Shown here piece after piece: positions 1 to 7,403 of a stretch of DNA of 31,066 nucleotides; position 1 is the first letter of the stretch, and every line of letters starts with the position of its first letter. The DNA lies in NCBI RefSeq assembly GCF_937888285.1, contig NZ_CALART010000018.1, forward strand, positions 1 to 31,066, given 5' to 3'. The position numbers and the translations under genes were made by a program. Under the pieces are notes generated by a model that did no database searches, was not told the DNA's origin, and saw only the letters and a program-made list of their open reading frames with translations. Origin of the DNA: an uncultured Aquimonas sp. Lineage in GTDB: Bacteria > Pseudomonadota > Gammaproteobacteria > Xanthomonadales > Xanthomonadaceae.

Positions 1-930
1 TACGAGGGCATCCCGCACCTGCTGGCGCCGGTGGTCACCGACATGAAGGAGGCCGCCAACGGCCTGCGCTGGTGCGTCGCCGAGATGGAGCGCCGCTACA
101 AGCTGATGGCTGCGGTCGGCGTGCGCAACCTCGCCGGTTTCAACAAGAAGGTGCGCGATGCCATCGACGCCGGCCAGCCGCTGATGGACCCGCTGTTCAA
201 GCCGAACCCGGAGCTCGGCGAGGCGCCGCGCGCACTGGAGACCTTGCCCTACCTCGTCGTGATCATCGACGAGTTCGCCGACATGATGATGATCGTCGGC
301 AAGAAGGTGGAAGAACTCATCGCGCGTCTCGCGCAGAAGGCGCGTGCGGCCGGCATCCACCTGATCCTCGCCACCCAGCGTCCGTCCGTCGACGTGATCA
401 CCGGCCTGATCAAGGCCAACATCCCGACCCGCATCGCATTCCAGGTCAGCTCCAAGATCGACTCGCGCACCATCCTCGACCAGTCCGGCGCCGAGACCCT
501 GCTGGGCCACGGCGACATGCTCTACCTGCCGCCGGGCACGGCGATGCCGGACCGCGTGCACGGCGCCTTCGTCAGCGACGAGGAAGTGCATCGCGTGGTC
601 GAGCACCTGCGGCAGATCAGCGGCGGCCCCGACTACCTCGAGGGCGTGCTCGACGAAGTGCAGACCCTGGGTGATGGCGTGGTGGTCGGCGCCACGGGCT
701 TGCCGGAGGAATTCAAGTCCGGTGACCCCGAGGCCGACGCGCTCTACGACCAGGCGGTGCAGGTGGTCATGGAAACCCGCCGGGCCTCGATCTCCGGCGT
801 GCAGCGCCGGCTGAAGATCGGCTACAACCGCGCGGCGCGCCTGATCGAGGCCATGGAAGCCGCCGGCATCGTCAGCCCGCCCGAGCACAATGGCGACCGC
901 ACCGTGCTTGTGCCGCCGCGCGGCGACTGA
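1..930 (+). CDS. ftsK: DNA translocase FtsK, C-terminal part (5' truncated by window edge)
   Basis: The reading frame is open from the first base, so the start lies outside the window; 309 residues are visible. FtsK is the septal DNA pump that clears the chromosome terminus and activates XerCD at dif. The fragment shows the RecA-like motor's Walker B strand (VVIIDEFADM, about residues 85-95), the conserved ILATQRPS and PTRIAFQVSS segments, and the LLGHGDMLYLPPG segment. The last ~65 residues form the gamma winged-helix domain (around SISGVQRRLKIGYNRAARL), which in this family reads KOPS sequences. lolA follows after about 90 bases, the common proteobacterial order. The membrane part and Walker A motif are not in the window. 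Identification is secure. Confidence 0.97.
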   Translation, partial: YEGIPHLLAPVVTDMKEAANGLRWCVAEMERRYKLMAAVGVRNLAGFNKKVRDAIDAGQPLMDPLFKPNPELGEAPRALETLPYLVVIIDEFADMMMIVGKKVEELIARLAQKARAAGIHLILATQRPSVDVITGLIKANIPTRIAFQVSSKIDSRTILDQSGAETLLGHGDMLYLPPGTAMPDRVHGAFVSDEEVHRVVEHLRQISGGPDYLEGVLDEVQTLGDGVVVGATGLPEEFKSGDPEADALYDQAVQVVMETRRASISGVQRRLKIGYNRAARLIEAMEAAGIVSPPEHNGDRTVLVPPRGD

Positions 931-1020
931 AGTTCCTCGACGCCTTTTCGCCTGTCAGGCATCGATTAAGCGCGCGCGGTCCAGACTCCGCGCGCCTTCC
1001 ACCGAAACGGATCCGCGCCC

Positions 1021-1668
1021 ATGCGCTTCATCGCTGCCTGCGTTCTCAGCCTCGCCTCGCTGCCCCTGCTCGCTGCGGACGCCGAGACCGTCATCGAGGG
1101 TTTCACCGCCAACCTCAGCGGCCTGCAGGGGCGCTTCGAGCAGCAGGTGCTGGACCAGAACGGCACCCTCAAGGAGCAGACCAGCGGCAGCATCGCGCTG
1201 GCCGTGCCGCGCCAGCTGCGCTGGGAGTACGAGACCCCGTTTCCGCAGCTGATCGTCGCCGATGGCGAGCACCTCTTCATCTACGACCCGGACCTGGAGC
1301 AGGTGACGGTGCGCCGGCAGATCGAGGACGAACAGCAGAGCCCGCTGCTGGCGCTGATCGACCCTGAAGAGCGGCAGCGGCAGTTCAACTCGAAGAGTGC
1401 CGGCCGGCGCGACGGGCTGGAGTGGATCGAGCTGGAATCCAAGCTGGAGGACGCACAGATCCGCACCGCGCTGCTCGGCATCGACGGACAGACCCTGGCG
1501 CGCATGGAGTTCATCGATTCGCTGGGTCAGCGCACGCGCATCAGCTTCAGCGAGTGGCAGCGCAATCCTCGATTCGAGGTGGGCTTCTTCCGCTTCCAGG
1601 TGCCGGCAAATGCCGACGTCGTGGGCGATTACACGCCCTCTGCAGAAGTGCTGCCGCTGGGGGAGTGA
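1021..1668 (+). CDS. lolA: Outer-membrane lipoprotein carrier protein LolA
   Basis: 215-residue periplasmic chaperone that takes lipoproteins from the LolCDE complex and hands them to LolB. The N-terminus has one or two charged residues, a hydrophobic run and an AA-DAE cleavage region (about residues 18-20), a normal Sec signal peptide. Family hallmarks follow: the LSGLQGRFEQQVLDQNG segment, PRQLRWEYETPFPQLIVADG, and the YDPDLEQVTVR strand. Length is normal for LolA. It lies about 90 bases after ftsK on the same strand. In many gammaproteobacteria rarA and serS come next; here the next gene is ivd on the opposite strand, so that arrangement is broken after lolA. No strong Shine-Dalgarno is visible just before the ATG. 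Confidence 0.95.
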   Translation: MRFIAACVLSLASLPLLAADAETVIEGFTANLSGLQGRFEQQVLDQNGTLKEQTSGSIALAVPRQLRWEYETPFPQLIVADGEHLFIYDPDLEQVTVRRQIEDEQQSPLLALIDPEERQRQFNSKSAGRRDGLEWIELESKLEDAQIRTALLGIDGQTLARMEFIDSLGQRTRISFSEWQRNPRFEVGFFRFQVPANADVVGDYTPSAEVLPLGE

Positions 1669-1737
1669 GGCGCGGCAACCAGGCGCGGCCATTCGGTGCC
1701 GCGCTTCGGTCAGTGACTGGGGCGAGCGTTCAGCTCC

Positions 1738-1755
1738 GGTGGGCCAGGGCCCACC
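1738..1755. repeat. REP-like palindrome GGTGGGCC-ag-GGCCCACC
   Basis: An 8-bp perfect inverted repeat with a 2-base loop lies in the 214-base gap between the convergent genes lolA and ivd. It has the look of short palindromic extragenic repeats common in xanthomonad genomes. No T-run follows on either strand, so a classical intrinsic terminator is unlikely. Confidence 0.55.
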
Positions 1756-1847
1756 CTATGCAGTCGTCAGCTTGACGCTGCAGATGCTCTGCGAATCTGC
1801 GAAGCGGTAAAGCGGGATCAGCGATCAGGCCTCACGCTCAAGCCGAC

Positions 1848-1875
1848 GAATCCCGAATCCCGAATCTCGATTCCC
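1848..1875. repeat. Heptamer repeat array (GAATCCC x4, degenerate)
   Basis: Four tandem 7-base units (GAATCCC, GAATCCC, GAATCTC, GATTCCC) lie a few bases beyond the 3' end of the minus-strand ivd gene. The same unit recurs at 22634-22661 (opposite orientation) and 22817-22844. All three arrays are intergenic and close to stop codons. Confidence 0.75.
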
Positions 1876-1882
1876 GGCCTTT

Positions 1883-3040
1883 TCAGAACCGCCCCTCGAA
1901 CAGCTCTCGTCCGATCAGCATGCGGCGGATCTCGTTGGTGCCGGCGCCGATCTCGTAGAGCTTGGCGTCGCGCAGCAGGCGGCCGGTGGGGTAGTCGTTG
2001 ATGTAGCCGTTGCCGCCCAGGGTCTGGATGGCTTCCAGCGTCACCCTCACCGCTGACTCCGACGAATGCAGCAGGCAGCTCGCGGCATCGACGCGCGAGC
2101 GCACGCCGCGGTCGTACTCGCGCGCCACCGAGTAGGCGAAGGCGCGCGAGGACTGCAGTGCCGTGTACATGTCGGCGATCTTGGCCTGCATGATGCCGAA
2201 GCGGCCGATCGGCGAATCGAACTGGCGGCGCTCGCGCACGTAGGGCAGCACGATGTCCATCGCCGCCTGCATCAGGCCGATCGGCCCACCGGACAGCACC
2301 AGGCGTTCGCTGTTCAGGCCGGACATCAGCACCTTGACGCCGAGATGCACCTCGCCCAGCACGTTGGCGGCCGGGATTTCGCAGTTGTCGAACACCAGCT
2401 CGCAGGTGTTGCTCCCGCGCATGCCGAGCTTGTCGAGCTTTTGCGCGGTGCTGAATCCCTTCATGCCTTTCTCGACCAGGAAGGCGGTCATGCAGCGCGA
2501 ACCTTCCGACTTGTCGGCGGTGCGCATGTAGACGATCAGCACATCGGCGTCGGGGCCGTTGGTGATCCACATCTTGTTGCCGTTGGCGATCCAGGTGTCG
2601 CCGTGCAGCTCCGCGCGGCAGGCCATCGAGCCGACCACGTCCGAGCCCGCCCCGGGCTCGCTCATCGCCAGCGCGCCGACGAACTCGCCGCTGCACAGCT
2701 TGGGCAGGAAGCGCTCGCGCTGCTCGGGGGTGCCGTGGTTGTAGAGGTTCTGCACGCAGAGGTTGCTGTGCGCGCCGTAGGACAGTCCAACGGAACCCGA
2801 GGCGCGGGAGATCTCCTCCATGGCCACCAGGTGTGCGAGATAGCCCATCTCAGAGCCGCCGTATTCGCCCGGCAGGGTGATGCCGAGCAGACCCATCTCG
2901 CCCAGCTTGCGCCACAGGTCCATCGGGAACGCGTTGTCGCGGTCGATGGCCTCGGCGCGCGGGGCGATCTCGGCGGCGGCAAAACGGGCCACGGCCTCGC
3001 GCAGGCTGTCGATGTCTTCGCCGAGTTCAAAGGCTCGCAT
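1883..3040 (-). CDS. ivd: Isovaleryl-CoA dehydrogenase
   Basis: 385-residue FAD enzyme of the acyl-CoA dehydrogenase family that oxidises isovaleryl-CoA to 3-methylcrotonyl-CoA in leucine breakdown. The start at 3040 is chosen because GGAG lies 8 bases upstream and the family N-terminus begins here; the frame is open further upstream, but that part is not family-like. Visible motifs are the FAD/substrate segment ALAMSEPGAGSDV (~124-135), KMWITNGPDADV, and LNSERLVLSGGP with Glu245 where isovaleryl-type enzymes carry the catalytic base. The C-terminal segment YEIGAGTNEIRR lacks the Glu that medium-chain enzymes have at the equivalent place. Both features favour isovaleryl specificity. It lies downstream of leucine dehydrogenase on the same strand, so the two probably share a pathway. 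Confidence 0.93.
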   Translation of the reverse strand: MRAFELGEDIDSLREAVARFAAAEIAPRAEAIDRDNAFPMDLWRKLGEMGLLGITLPGEYGGSEMGYLAHLVAMEEISRASGSVGLSYGAHSNLCVQNLYNHGTPEQRERFLPKLCSGEFVGALAMSEPGAGSDVVGSMACRAELHGDTWIANGNKMWITNGPDADVLIVYMRTADKSEGSRCMTAFLVEKGMKGFSTAQKLDKLGMRGSNTCELVFDNCEIPAANVLGEVHLGVKVLMSGLNSERLVLSGGPIGLMQAAMDIVLPYVRERRQFDSPIGRFGIMQAKIADMYTALQSSRAFAYSVAREYDRGVRSRVDAASCLLHSSESAVRVTLEAIQTLGGNGYINDYPTGRLLRDAKLYEIGAGTNEIRRMLIGRELFEGRF

Positions 3041-3114
3041 GGGCTGGCTCCGGTGATGTTGCGTGCGGGCGCCAGCGTGCGCTCGCACAGGGTGGACGAG
3101 AAGCGGGCAGGACA

Positions 3115-3158
3115 CTGACGCGACGAGCATGCCGCAGCGGGCATGCGCATCGCGTCAG
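3115..3158 (-). terminator. Large hairpin between leucine dehydrogenase and ivd
   Basis: CTGACGCGA (3115-3123) pairs with TCGCGTCAG (3150-3158), and inside it GCATGCC (3127-3133) pairs with GGCATGC (3140-3146), with a small internal loop. It lies just downstream of the leucine dehydrogenase stop. No T-run follows on the minus strand, so it may be an mRNA-stabilising or attenuating 3' hairpin rather than a full intrinsic terminator. Confidence 0.5.
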
Positions 3159-3169
3159 CGCTCGGCGGA

Positions 3170-4273
3170 TCAGCCGTTGCGCATGCGGCCCAGGAAGCGC
3201 GGTGCCGAGTTGCCCATGTGCGGCAGCTTGACCTTGCCGATGGCGACGATGCGCTCTTCGGCCATGCGGTCGGCGGCCTTGTAGGTCGGGATGTTGTCGC
3301 GGGCGCTGATCTCGAAGATGCGGCCGAGGTTGTAGTAGATCGTCCGCATCATGCGCATGGCGCGCTCGCGGTTGTAGCCGTCGATCTCCAGCGAGACGTT
3401 CATCAGGCCGCCGGCGTTGACCGCGTAGTCCGGCGCGTACAGCACGCCGCGGCGGTGCAGCTCGTCGCCGATCGCATCGGTGGCCAGCTGGTTGTTGGCC
3501 GCACCGCAGATGATGCCGGCCTTGATGCGGTCGATGGTCTTCTCGTTGAGGGTGCCGCCCAGCGCCGTCGGCGAGAACACGTCGGCCGGCACGTCATAGA
3601 TTTCATCGAGGCCCACGGCCTCGCAGCCGAACTCCTCGACCGCGCGCGCCACCGCCTTCTGGTTGATGTCGGTGACATAGACCTTGGCGCCGCGCTCGCG
3701 CAGCAGCTTGACGAACTCCATGCCGACGTGACCGACGCCCTGCACGGCGTAGCTCAGCTTGCCGACTTCCTCATGGCCATGCTTGACGTTCATCGCGGCC
3801 ATCAGCCCCTGCAGGGTGCCGTAGGCGGTGAAGGGCGAGGGGTCACCCGAGCCGCCGTGGACCTGGTGTACGCCGGTGACGAACTCGGTCTCCTTGAGCA
3901 CGTACTCCATGTCGTTGACGTCGATGCCGACGTCCTCGGCGGTGATGTAGCGACCGTTCAGCGAATTGACGAAGCGACCGAAGGCGCGGAATAGGGCCTC
4001 GGACTTGTCCTTGTTGGGGTCGCCCCAGATCACCGCCTTGCCGCCGCCCAGGTTCAGGCCCGACACCGCGGCCTTGTAGGTCATGCCGCGCGACAGGCGC
4101 AGCACGTCGTTCAGCGCTTCCTCGTCGCTCGCGTAGTTCCACATGCGGGTGCCACCCAGCGCCGGGCCCAGCACGGTGTTGTGGATGGCGATGATGGCCT
4201 TCAGGCCGGCATCGGCGTTGTGGCAGAACACGACCTGCTCATGGCCGGTGCGCGACAGGGTTTCGAAGATCAT
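3170..4273 (-). CDS. ldh: Leucine dehydrogenase (Glu/Leu/Phe/Val dehydrogenase family)
   Basis: 367-residue NAD-dependent enzyme that deaminates leucine, and usually valine and isoleucine, to the 2-oxo acid. Lys67 (in MTYK) and Lys79 (in LGGGK) occupy the two lysine positions of LeuDH, and Asp114 (in AEDVG) matches the catalytic Asp. The Rossmann motif GVGHVG follows near residue 180, and the C-terminal PDYAVNAGGLMNV segment is typical. Length matches the family (about 365). The start at 4273 has GGAG 7 bases upstream; the longer open frame reaching 4735 is an upstream extension without homology. A TAGAAT sequence on the minus strand (+ positions 4350-4355) could be a -10 box, but no clear -35 goes with it. 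The neighbour ivd acts two steps later in leucine catabolism. Confidence 0.93.
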   Translation of the reverse strand: MIFETLSRTGHEQVVFCHNADAGLKAIIAIHNTVLGPALGGTRMWNYASDEEALNDVLRLSRGMTYKAAVSGLNLGGGKAVIWGDPNKDKSEALFRAFGRFVNSLNGRYITAEDVGIDVNDMEYVLKETEFVTGVHQVHGGSGDPSPFTAYGTLQGLMAAMNVKHGHEEVGKLSYAVQGVGHVGMEFVKLLRERGAKVYVTDINQKAVARAVEEFGCEAVGLDEIYDVPADVFSPTALGGTLNEKTIDRIKAGIICGAANNQLATDAIGDELHRRGVLYAPDYAVNAGGLMNVSLEIDGYNRERAMRMMRTIYYNLGRIFEISARDNIPTYKAADRMAEERIVAIGKVKLPHMGNSAPRFLGRMRNG

Positions 4274-4531
4274 TGCAGACTCCGGTGGGGCGGGGGCAGC
4301 CCGTTGCGTGGAAACGCCCGGATGCGCAATCGAACCCGGGAAGCCGCGCATTCTAGCCCGGAGAATCGTCGGCCACACCCTGCGCTGCAGCGAAGTATTG
4401 TGCGCGCACGAATGTCGGGTTTGGCCGCGCTTCTCCGTACTCTTGCGTACCTGCGGACACAGCTCTCGAATCGAGCCGGGTCCCGGGCCACGTCCGAGCC
4501 CCGCCACCGTGCGCAACCACTGGAGCCGCCC

Positions 4532-5119
4532 ATGCATCGCACCCTGACGCTTCTCTGCAGTTTCGCTGTCCTCTGCCTCGGCGCCGACGCCGCCCGCGCC
4601 GACGCGCGCGACGAGGTCATTGCCGCCTGGGAGAACACCATGGCCCGCGGCAGCTACCGGATGCAGATGAGCACCGAAAGCCGCGGCCGTACCCAGAGCC
4701 AGGAGATCGACGTGCAGCTGCCGTCGAGCTTCCACATGCGCTCGCCGGAGACCGAGATGGTCATGCTGCCGCAGGGCACCTGGATGCGCGTCAACGGCAG
4801 CTGGATGCGGATGCCGGTCAACGTCTCGCAGATGGCCGAGGCCTACAGCGCGGATGCGATCGAGCAGGGCAAGCAGAGCCTGCAGCAGGTCGAGCGGGTG
4901 GGCGAGGGCGTGGTCGAGGGCTGTGATGCAGTGACCTACCGCTACACCAGCAGCGGCAAGTTCATGGGCATTCGCAACGACAGTACGACCGAGATGGCGG
5001 TCTGCAAGGGCAGCGGTCTGCCGCGCCTGCTGACATCCACCAGCGGCGGCCGCCGCGCCGACACGGTGAGGATCGTCTACGACTTCGAGGCCGCGATCGA
5101 CATCCGCCCGCCGGGCTAG
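4532..5119 (+). CDS. Secreted protein of unknown function
   Basis: 195 residues, starting at an ATG with GGAG 6 bases upstream. The N-terminus is a clear Sec signal peptide: MHR, a hydrophobic stretch, then cleavage near ARA-DARDE (about residue 24). The mature part is rich in Ser, Met and Gln, has two Cys (GCDAVTYRY and AVCKGSG) that could form a disulfide, and has alternating patterns suggesting beta-strands (SYRMQMSTES, TWMRVNGSWMRMPV). This layout resembles small LolA/LppX-like periplasmic beta-sandwich proteins, but I do not recognise a named family. It diverges from leucine dehydrogenase, and its stop codon overlaps the first bases of a strong hairpin (5118-5143). Function unknown; I am confident only that it is a real, exported protein. 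Confidence 0.8.
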   Translation: MHRTLTLLCSFAVLCLGADAARADARDEVIAAWENTMARGSYRMQMSTESRGRTQSQEIDVQLPSSFHMRSPETEMVMLPQGTWMRVNGSWMRMPVNVSQMAEAYSADAIEQGKQSLQQVERVGEGVVEGCDAVTYRYTSSGKFMGIRNDSTTEMAVCKGSGLPRLLTSTSGGRRADTVRIVYDFEAAIDIRPPG

Positions 5120-5143
5120 CAGGCTGTTTTCAAACAGCCTGCT
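5118..5143. terminator. Perfect 12-bp hairpin between convergent genes
   Basis: AGCAGGCTGTTT (5118-5129) pairs with AAACAGCCTGCT (5132-5143). It begins inside the TAG stop of the plus-strand gene and sits 15 bases before the stop of the minus-strand gene. T/A runs lie within the stem, so it could act as a bidirectional terminator. Confidence 0.65.
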
Positions 5144-5158
5144 GGCTGAAGCTTCCGC

Positions 5159-5443
5159 TCATTCCTCCGGGCTGAGCTCGCGATCGATGTAACGATGGAT
5201 CTCGGCCTCGATGGGGCCGCGCAGCGCCGACAGCAGGAAGCCCAGCTGCACGGCGATGTCCACCTTGCCGCGACCGAGCGCGATATTGCCGTTCACGCCC
5301 ATGCGCTCGAAGTGCAGGGTGTTGCCCTCCCATGCGTACTCGACCGCGAACTTCTCGGCGAGCTTCTCGGCCACGTGCTCGATTGCCACGCGGGCGTCCT
5401 TCATCGAGCGGGTGTGTCGGCGTGAGATCTGGATACTCGGCAT
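5159..5443 (-). CDS. Polyhydroxyalkanoic acid system family protein (small)
   Basis: 94 residues beginning MPSIQISRRHT, followed by an amphipathic helix (ARVAIEHVAEKLAEKFAVEY), then beta-strands around NTLHFERMGVNGNIALG and KVDIAVQLGFLLSALRGPIEAEI. This pattern matches the small family annotated as PHA granule-region or polyhydroxyalkanoic acid system proteins; the exact role is not established. The start at 5443 fits the family N-terminus, but no good ribosome-binding site is visible; the Met at about residue 14 is an alternative. No PHA synthase gene is nearby, so a role in PHA storage cannot be argued from context. Confidence 0.75.
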   Translation of the reverse strand: MPSIQISRRHTRSMKDARVAIEHVAEKLAEKFAVEYAWEGNTLHFERMGVNGNIALGRGKVDIAVQLGFLLSALRGPIEAEIHRYIDRELSPEE

Positions 5444-5543
5444 GGGCGGGGGCACTCTCGCAGCGTGGCAGGGCAGGGACGATCCGCGGGCAGCCGTCCC
5501 ACGGTCGCGATGGGACGCGGACCGGCGGGTTTCGCAGCTCGCA

Positions 5544-5604
5544 GCGTGCTTCGACCTTCGTCCCGCGCAGCCTGACAGGCTGCTAGATGAAGGCCGAAGC
5601 ACGC
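5544..5604. repeat. Long imperfect inverted repeat between divergent genes
   Basis: GCGTGCTTCG (5544-5553) pairs with CGAAGCACGC (5595-5604), CCTTC (5555-5559) with GAAGG (5589-5593), and CAGCCTG (5568-5574) with CAGGCTG (5576-5582). The result is a hairpin of about 61 bases with an asymmetric internal loop. It sits in the 174-base gap between the divergent PHA-type and FHA genes, immediately before the FHA gene's start, so it is not an ordinary terminator. Confidence 0.7.
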
Positions 5605-5617
5605 GTTAGGATGCCGC

Positions 5618-6457
5618 ATGCGCTTCACATTTCCCAACGGCGAGCATCCCGGTCTGGAGCTGACTCGCGGCAGCGTGAGCATCGGCTCCGAGCCTGACGA
5701 CAGTGTCTGCTTGCCGGCTGCGGGTTTGAAGCCCGCACACGCCCGCATCGATCTGCAGCCGGAGCGCCGCCTCTGTGCGCTGCGGCTGGCGCCGGGTGCC
5801 CTGGCCTATGTCAACGCACGTCCCGTGCGCAGCCTTGCCCTGCTGAGACCGGGTGACGTGCTGACCTTGAACCGCGTGCGCGTGCAGGTGCAGGGCGCCC
5901 TGTCGACCGCGGCGCTGCCGCCGCTGCACGATGCTGGCGCGGCAGCGCGCCCCGGCGGTCCGAAGGTCGTCCTGCGCGGGGTGTCCGGGCCACAGTTCGG
6001 ACGCAGCTTCGGCTTCGCGCCCAGCCTCAGCCTCGGCCGCAGCGAAGGTGCCGATATCGGAATCGACGAGGACGGCGTGGCCCCCATCCATTTGCGCCTG
6101 CACTGGTACGGCGACCGTTGCCTGGTGCTCGCAGAGTCGATGGCATCCGACGCGCCCGCGTTCGAGCTCAACGGCCATCCGCTGGCCGCCGGCTGGATGC
6201 TGCCTGGCGATCAATTGCGGGTCGGCAGCGCGCGCTTCGTACTTGAGGCGCCGGGACTGCGGCCGGGGCGGCGCGACGATCCACATACGCCGGTCAAGCC
6301 AATGCGCGCGATGGAGGTCAATCAGGCCGCCGCTTCCGCCGCCGCGGCAGCGGCCTTGGCGGAGCCGCCGCGCAGCTTCAACTTCGGATGGCTGATCCTG
6401 GCGGCCGCCGGCATCGCTGCTGCCTTGATCGCTCTGTTCCTGTACGCGCCCCACTGA
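5618..6457 (+). CDS. FHA-domain protein with C-terminal membrane anchor
   Basis: 279 residues. Two forkhead-associated-like segments can be seen. The first (about 1-95) has the pattern GSVSIGSEPDDSVCLP followed by PAHARIDL, the FHA GR-x-S-H layout in a degenerate form (Gly-Ser instead of Gly-Arg; His in PAHA). The second (about 110-210) has SLSLGRSEGADIGI and APIHLRLHW, closer to consensus. FHA domains read phosphothreonine. A linker rich in Ala follows, and the last ~22 residues (WLILAAAGIAAALIALFLY) form a single membrane helix, leaving the FHA domains in the cytoplasm as in a tail-anchored protein. AGG lies 7 bases before the ATG. No kinase or phosphatase is nearby, so the partner is unknown. 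Confidence 0.82.
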   Translation: MRFTFPNGEHPGLELTRGSVSIGSEPDDSVCLPAAGLKPAHARIDLQPERRLCALRLAPGALAYVNARPVRSLALLRPGDVLTLNRVRVQVQGALSTAALPPLHDAGAAARPGGPKVVLRGVSGPQFGRSFGFAPSLSLGRSEGADIGIDEDGVAPIHLRLHWYGDRCLVLAESMASDAPAFELNGHPLAAGWMLPGDQLRVGSARFVLEAPGLRPGRRDDPHTPVKPMRAMEVNQAAASAAAAAALAEPPRSFNFGWLILAAAGIAAALIALFLYAPH

Positions 6458-6482
6458 CGGACCCTGACGCGTCACGCCGCGC

Positions 6483-7403
6483 TCAGCGCGGCGCGGGCGG
6501 CTCCCGCGCGATCTCGGGGTCGGTCACCGCGCGTCGTGCCAGCTGCGCCTCGCGGTGGGCGATGTAGGCATTGGCGAAGAAGATGATGGCGGCGCCGGCG
6601 ACGATCCACGCGTCGAGGTACTCCTCGAACAGCAGGTAGCCGGCAGCGGCGACGATCGGCACCTGCAGGAAGCTGATCGGCGTCAGCATCGAGGCCTCGC
6701 CAAGCTTCAGCGCACGCGCCCAGCACATGTGGCCGGCCGTACCGAAGAAGCCGGCCAGCACGATCCACAGCCAGGTGACGCCCTGCGGGTTCTCCCACAC
6801 CCACAGGGCCGGCAGCAGCGACATCGGCACCCACAGCAGGGTCGTGTAGAGCACGATCGCGTCCGGTTTCTCGGTGCGCGAAAGGAACTTGATGCTGATC
6901 GCCACCGCTGCGCTCAGCGCCGCCGCCAGCAGGGCCACCAGCACGCCCGGGCTGAACTCCGCCCCCGGCCGCAGGATCAGGATCACGCCGACGAAGCCCA
7001 GCGCGACCGCGGTCCAACGTCGCGCACGCACGACTTCGCCAAGCACCAGCACCGCACCGATGGTCACGAACAGCGGCGTCGAATAGGACAGAGACACCGC
7101 CTGCGCCAGCGGCAGGTTCACGATCGCCCAGAAGCCGCAGAGCATCGAGACGATGCCGATGGCCGAGCGGAACACGTACAGAGGCAGCTTGGAGGTCTTG
7201 AGCAGTCCGCTGCCGTGGCGCAGCAGCAAGGGCAGGGCGAAGACCAGGCCGAACAGGTTGCGGAAGAAGGCGATCTCGAAGGGATGCAGCTGCGCGGACG
7301 CAAGCCGGATCACCACGGCCATGCAGCCGAACAGGCAGGCGCTGGCCAGCATCAGCAGCACCGCCCGCCAGACCTGGGCTGCAGCTTCGGAGCCTGCGCT
7401 CAT
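6483..7403 (-). CDS. DMT-superfamily (EamA) membrane transporter
   Basis: 306 residues with roughly ten hydrophobic segments arranged as two EamA repeats; the first begins VLLMLASACLFGCMAVVIRLAS and the second near LLAAALSAAVAISIKFLSR. Typical sequences include FFRNLFGLVFALPLLL and LAQAVSLSYSTPLFV. It is probably an inner-membrane exporter or permease of small metabolites; the substrate cannot be predicted. The ATG overlaps the stop of murB by 4 bases (ATGA, 7400-7403), so translation is probably coupled and this is the third gene of a pyrD-murB operon. The C-terminal tail is short, charged and cytoplasmic. Confidence 0.9.
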   Translation of the reverse strand: MSAGSEAAAQVWRAVLLMLASACLFGCMAVVIRLASAQLHPFEIAFFRNLFGLVFALPLLLRHGSGLLKTSKLPLYVFRSAIGIVSMLCGFWAIVNLPLAQAVSLSYSTPLFVTIGAVLVLGEVVRARRWTAVALGFVGVILILRPGAEFSPGVLVALLAAALSAAVAISIKFLSRTEKPDAIVLYTTLLWVPMSLLPALWVWENPQGVTWLWIVLAGFFGTAGHMCWARALKLGEASMLTPISFLQVPIVAAAGYLLFEEYLDAWIVAGAAIIFFANAYIAHREAQLARRAVTDPEIAREPPAPR

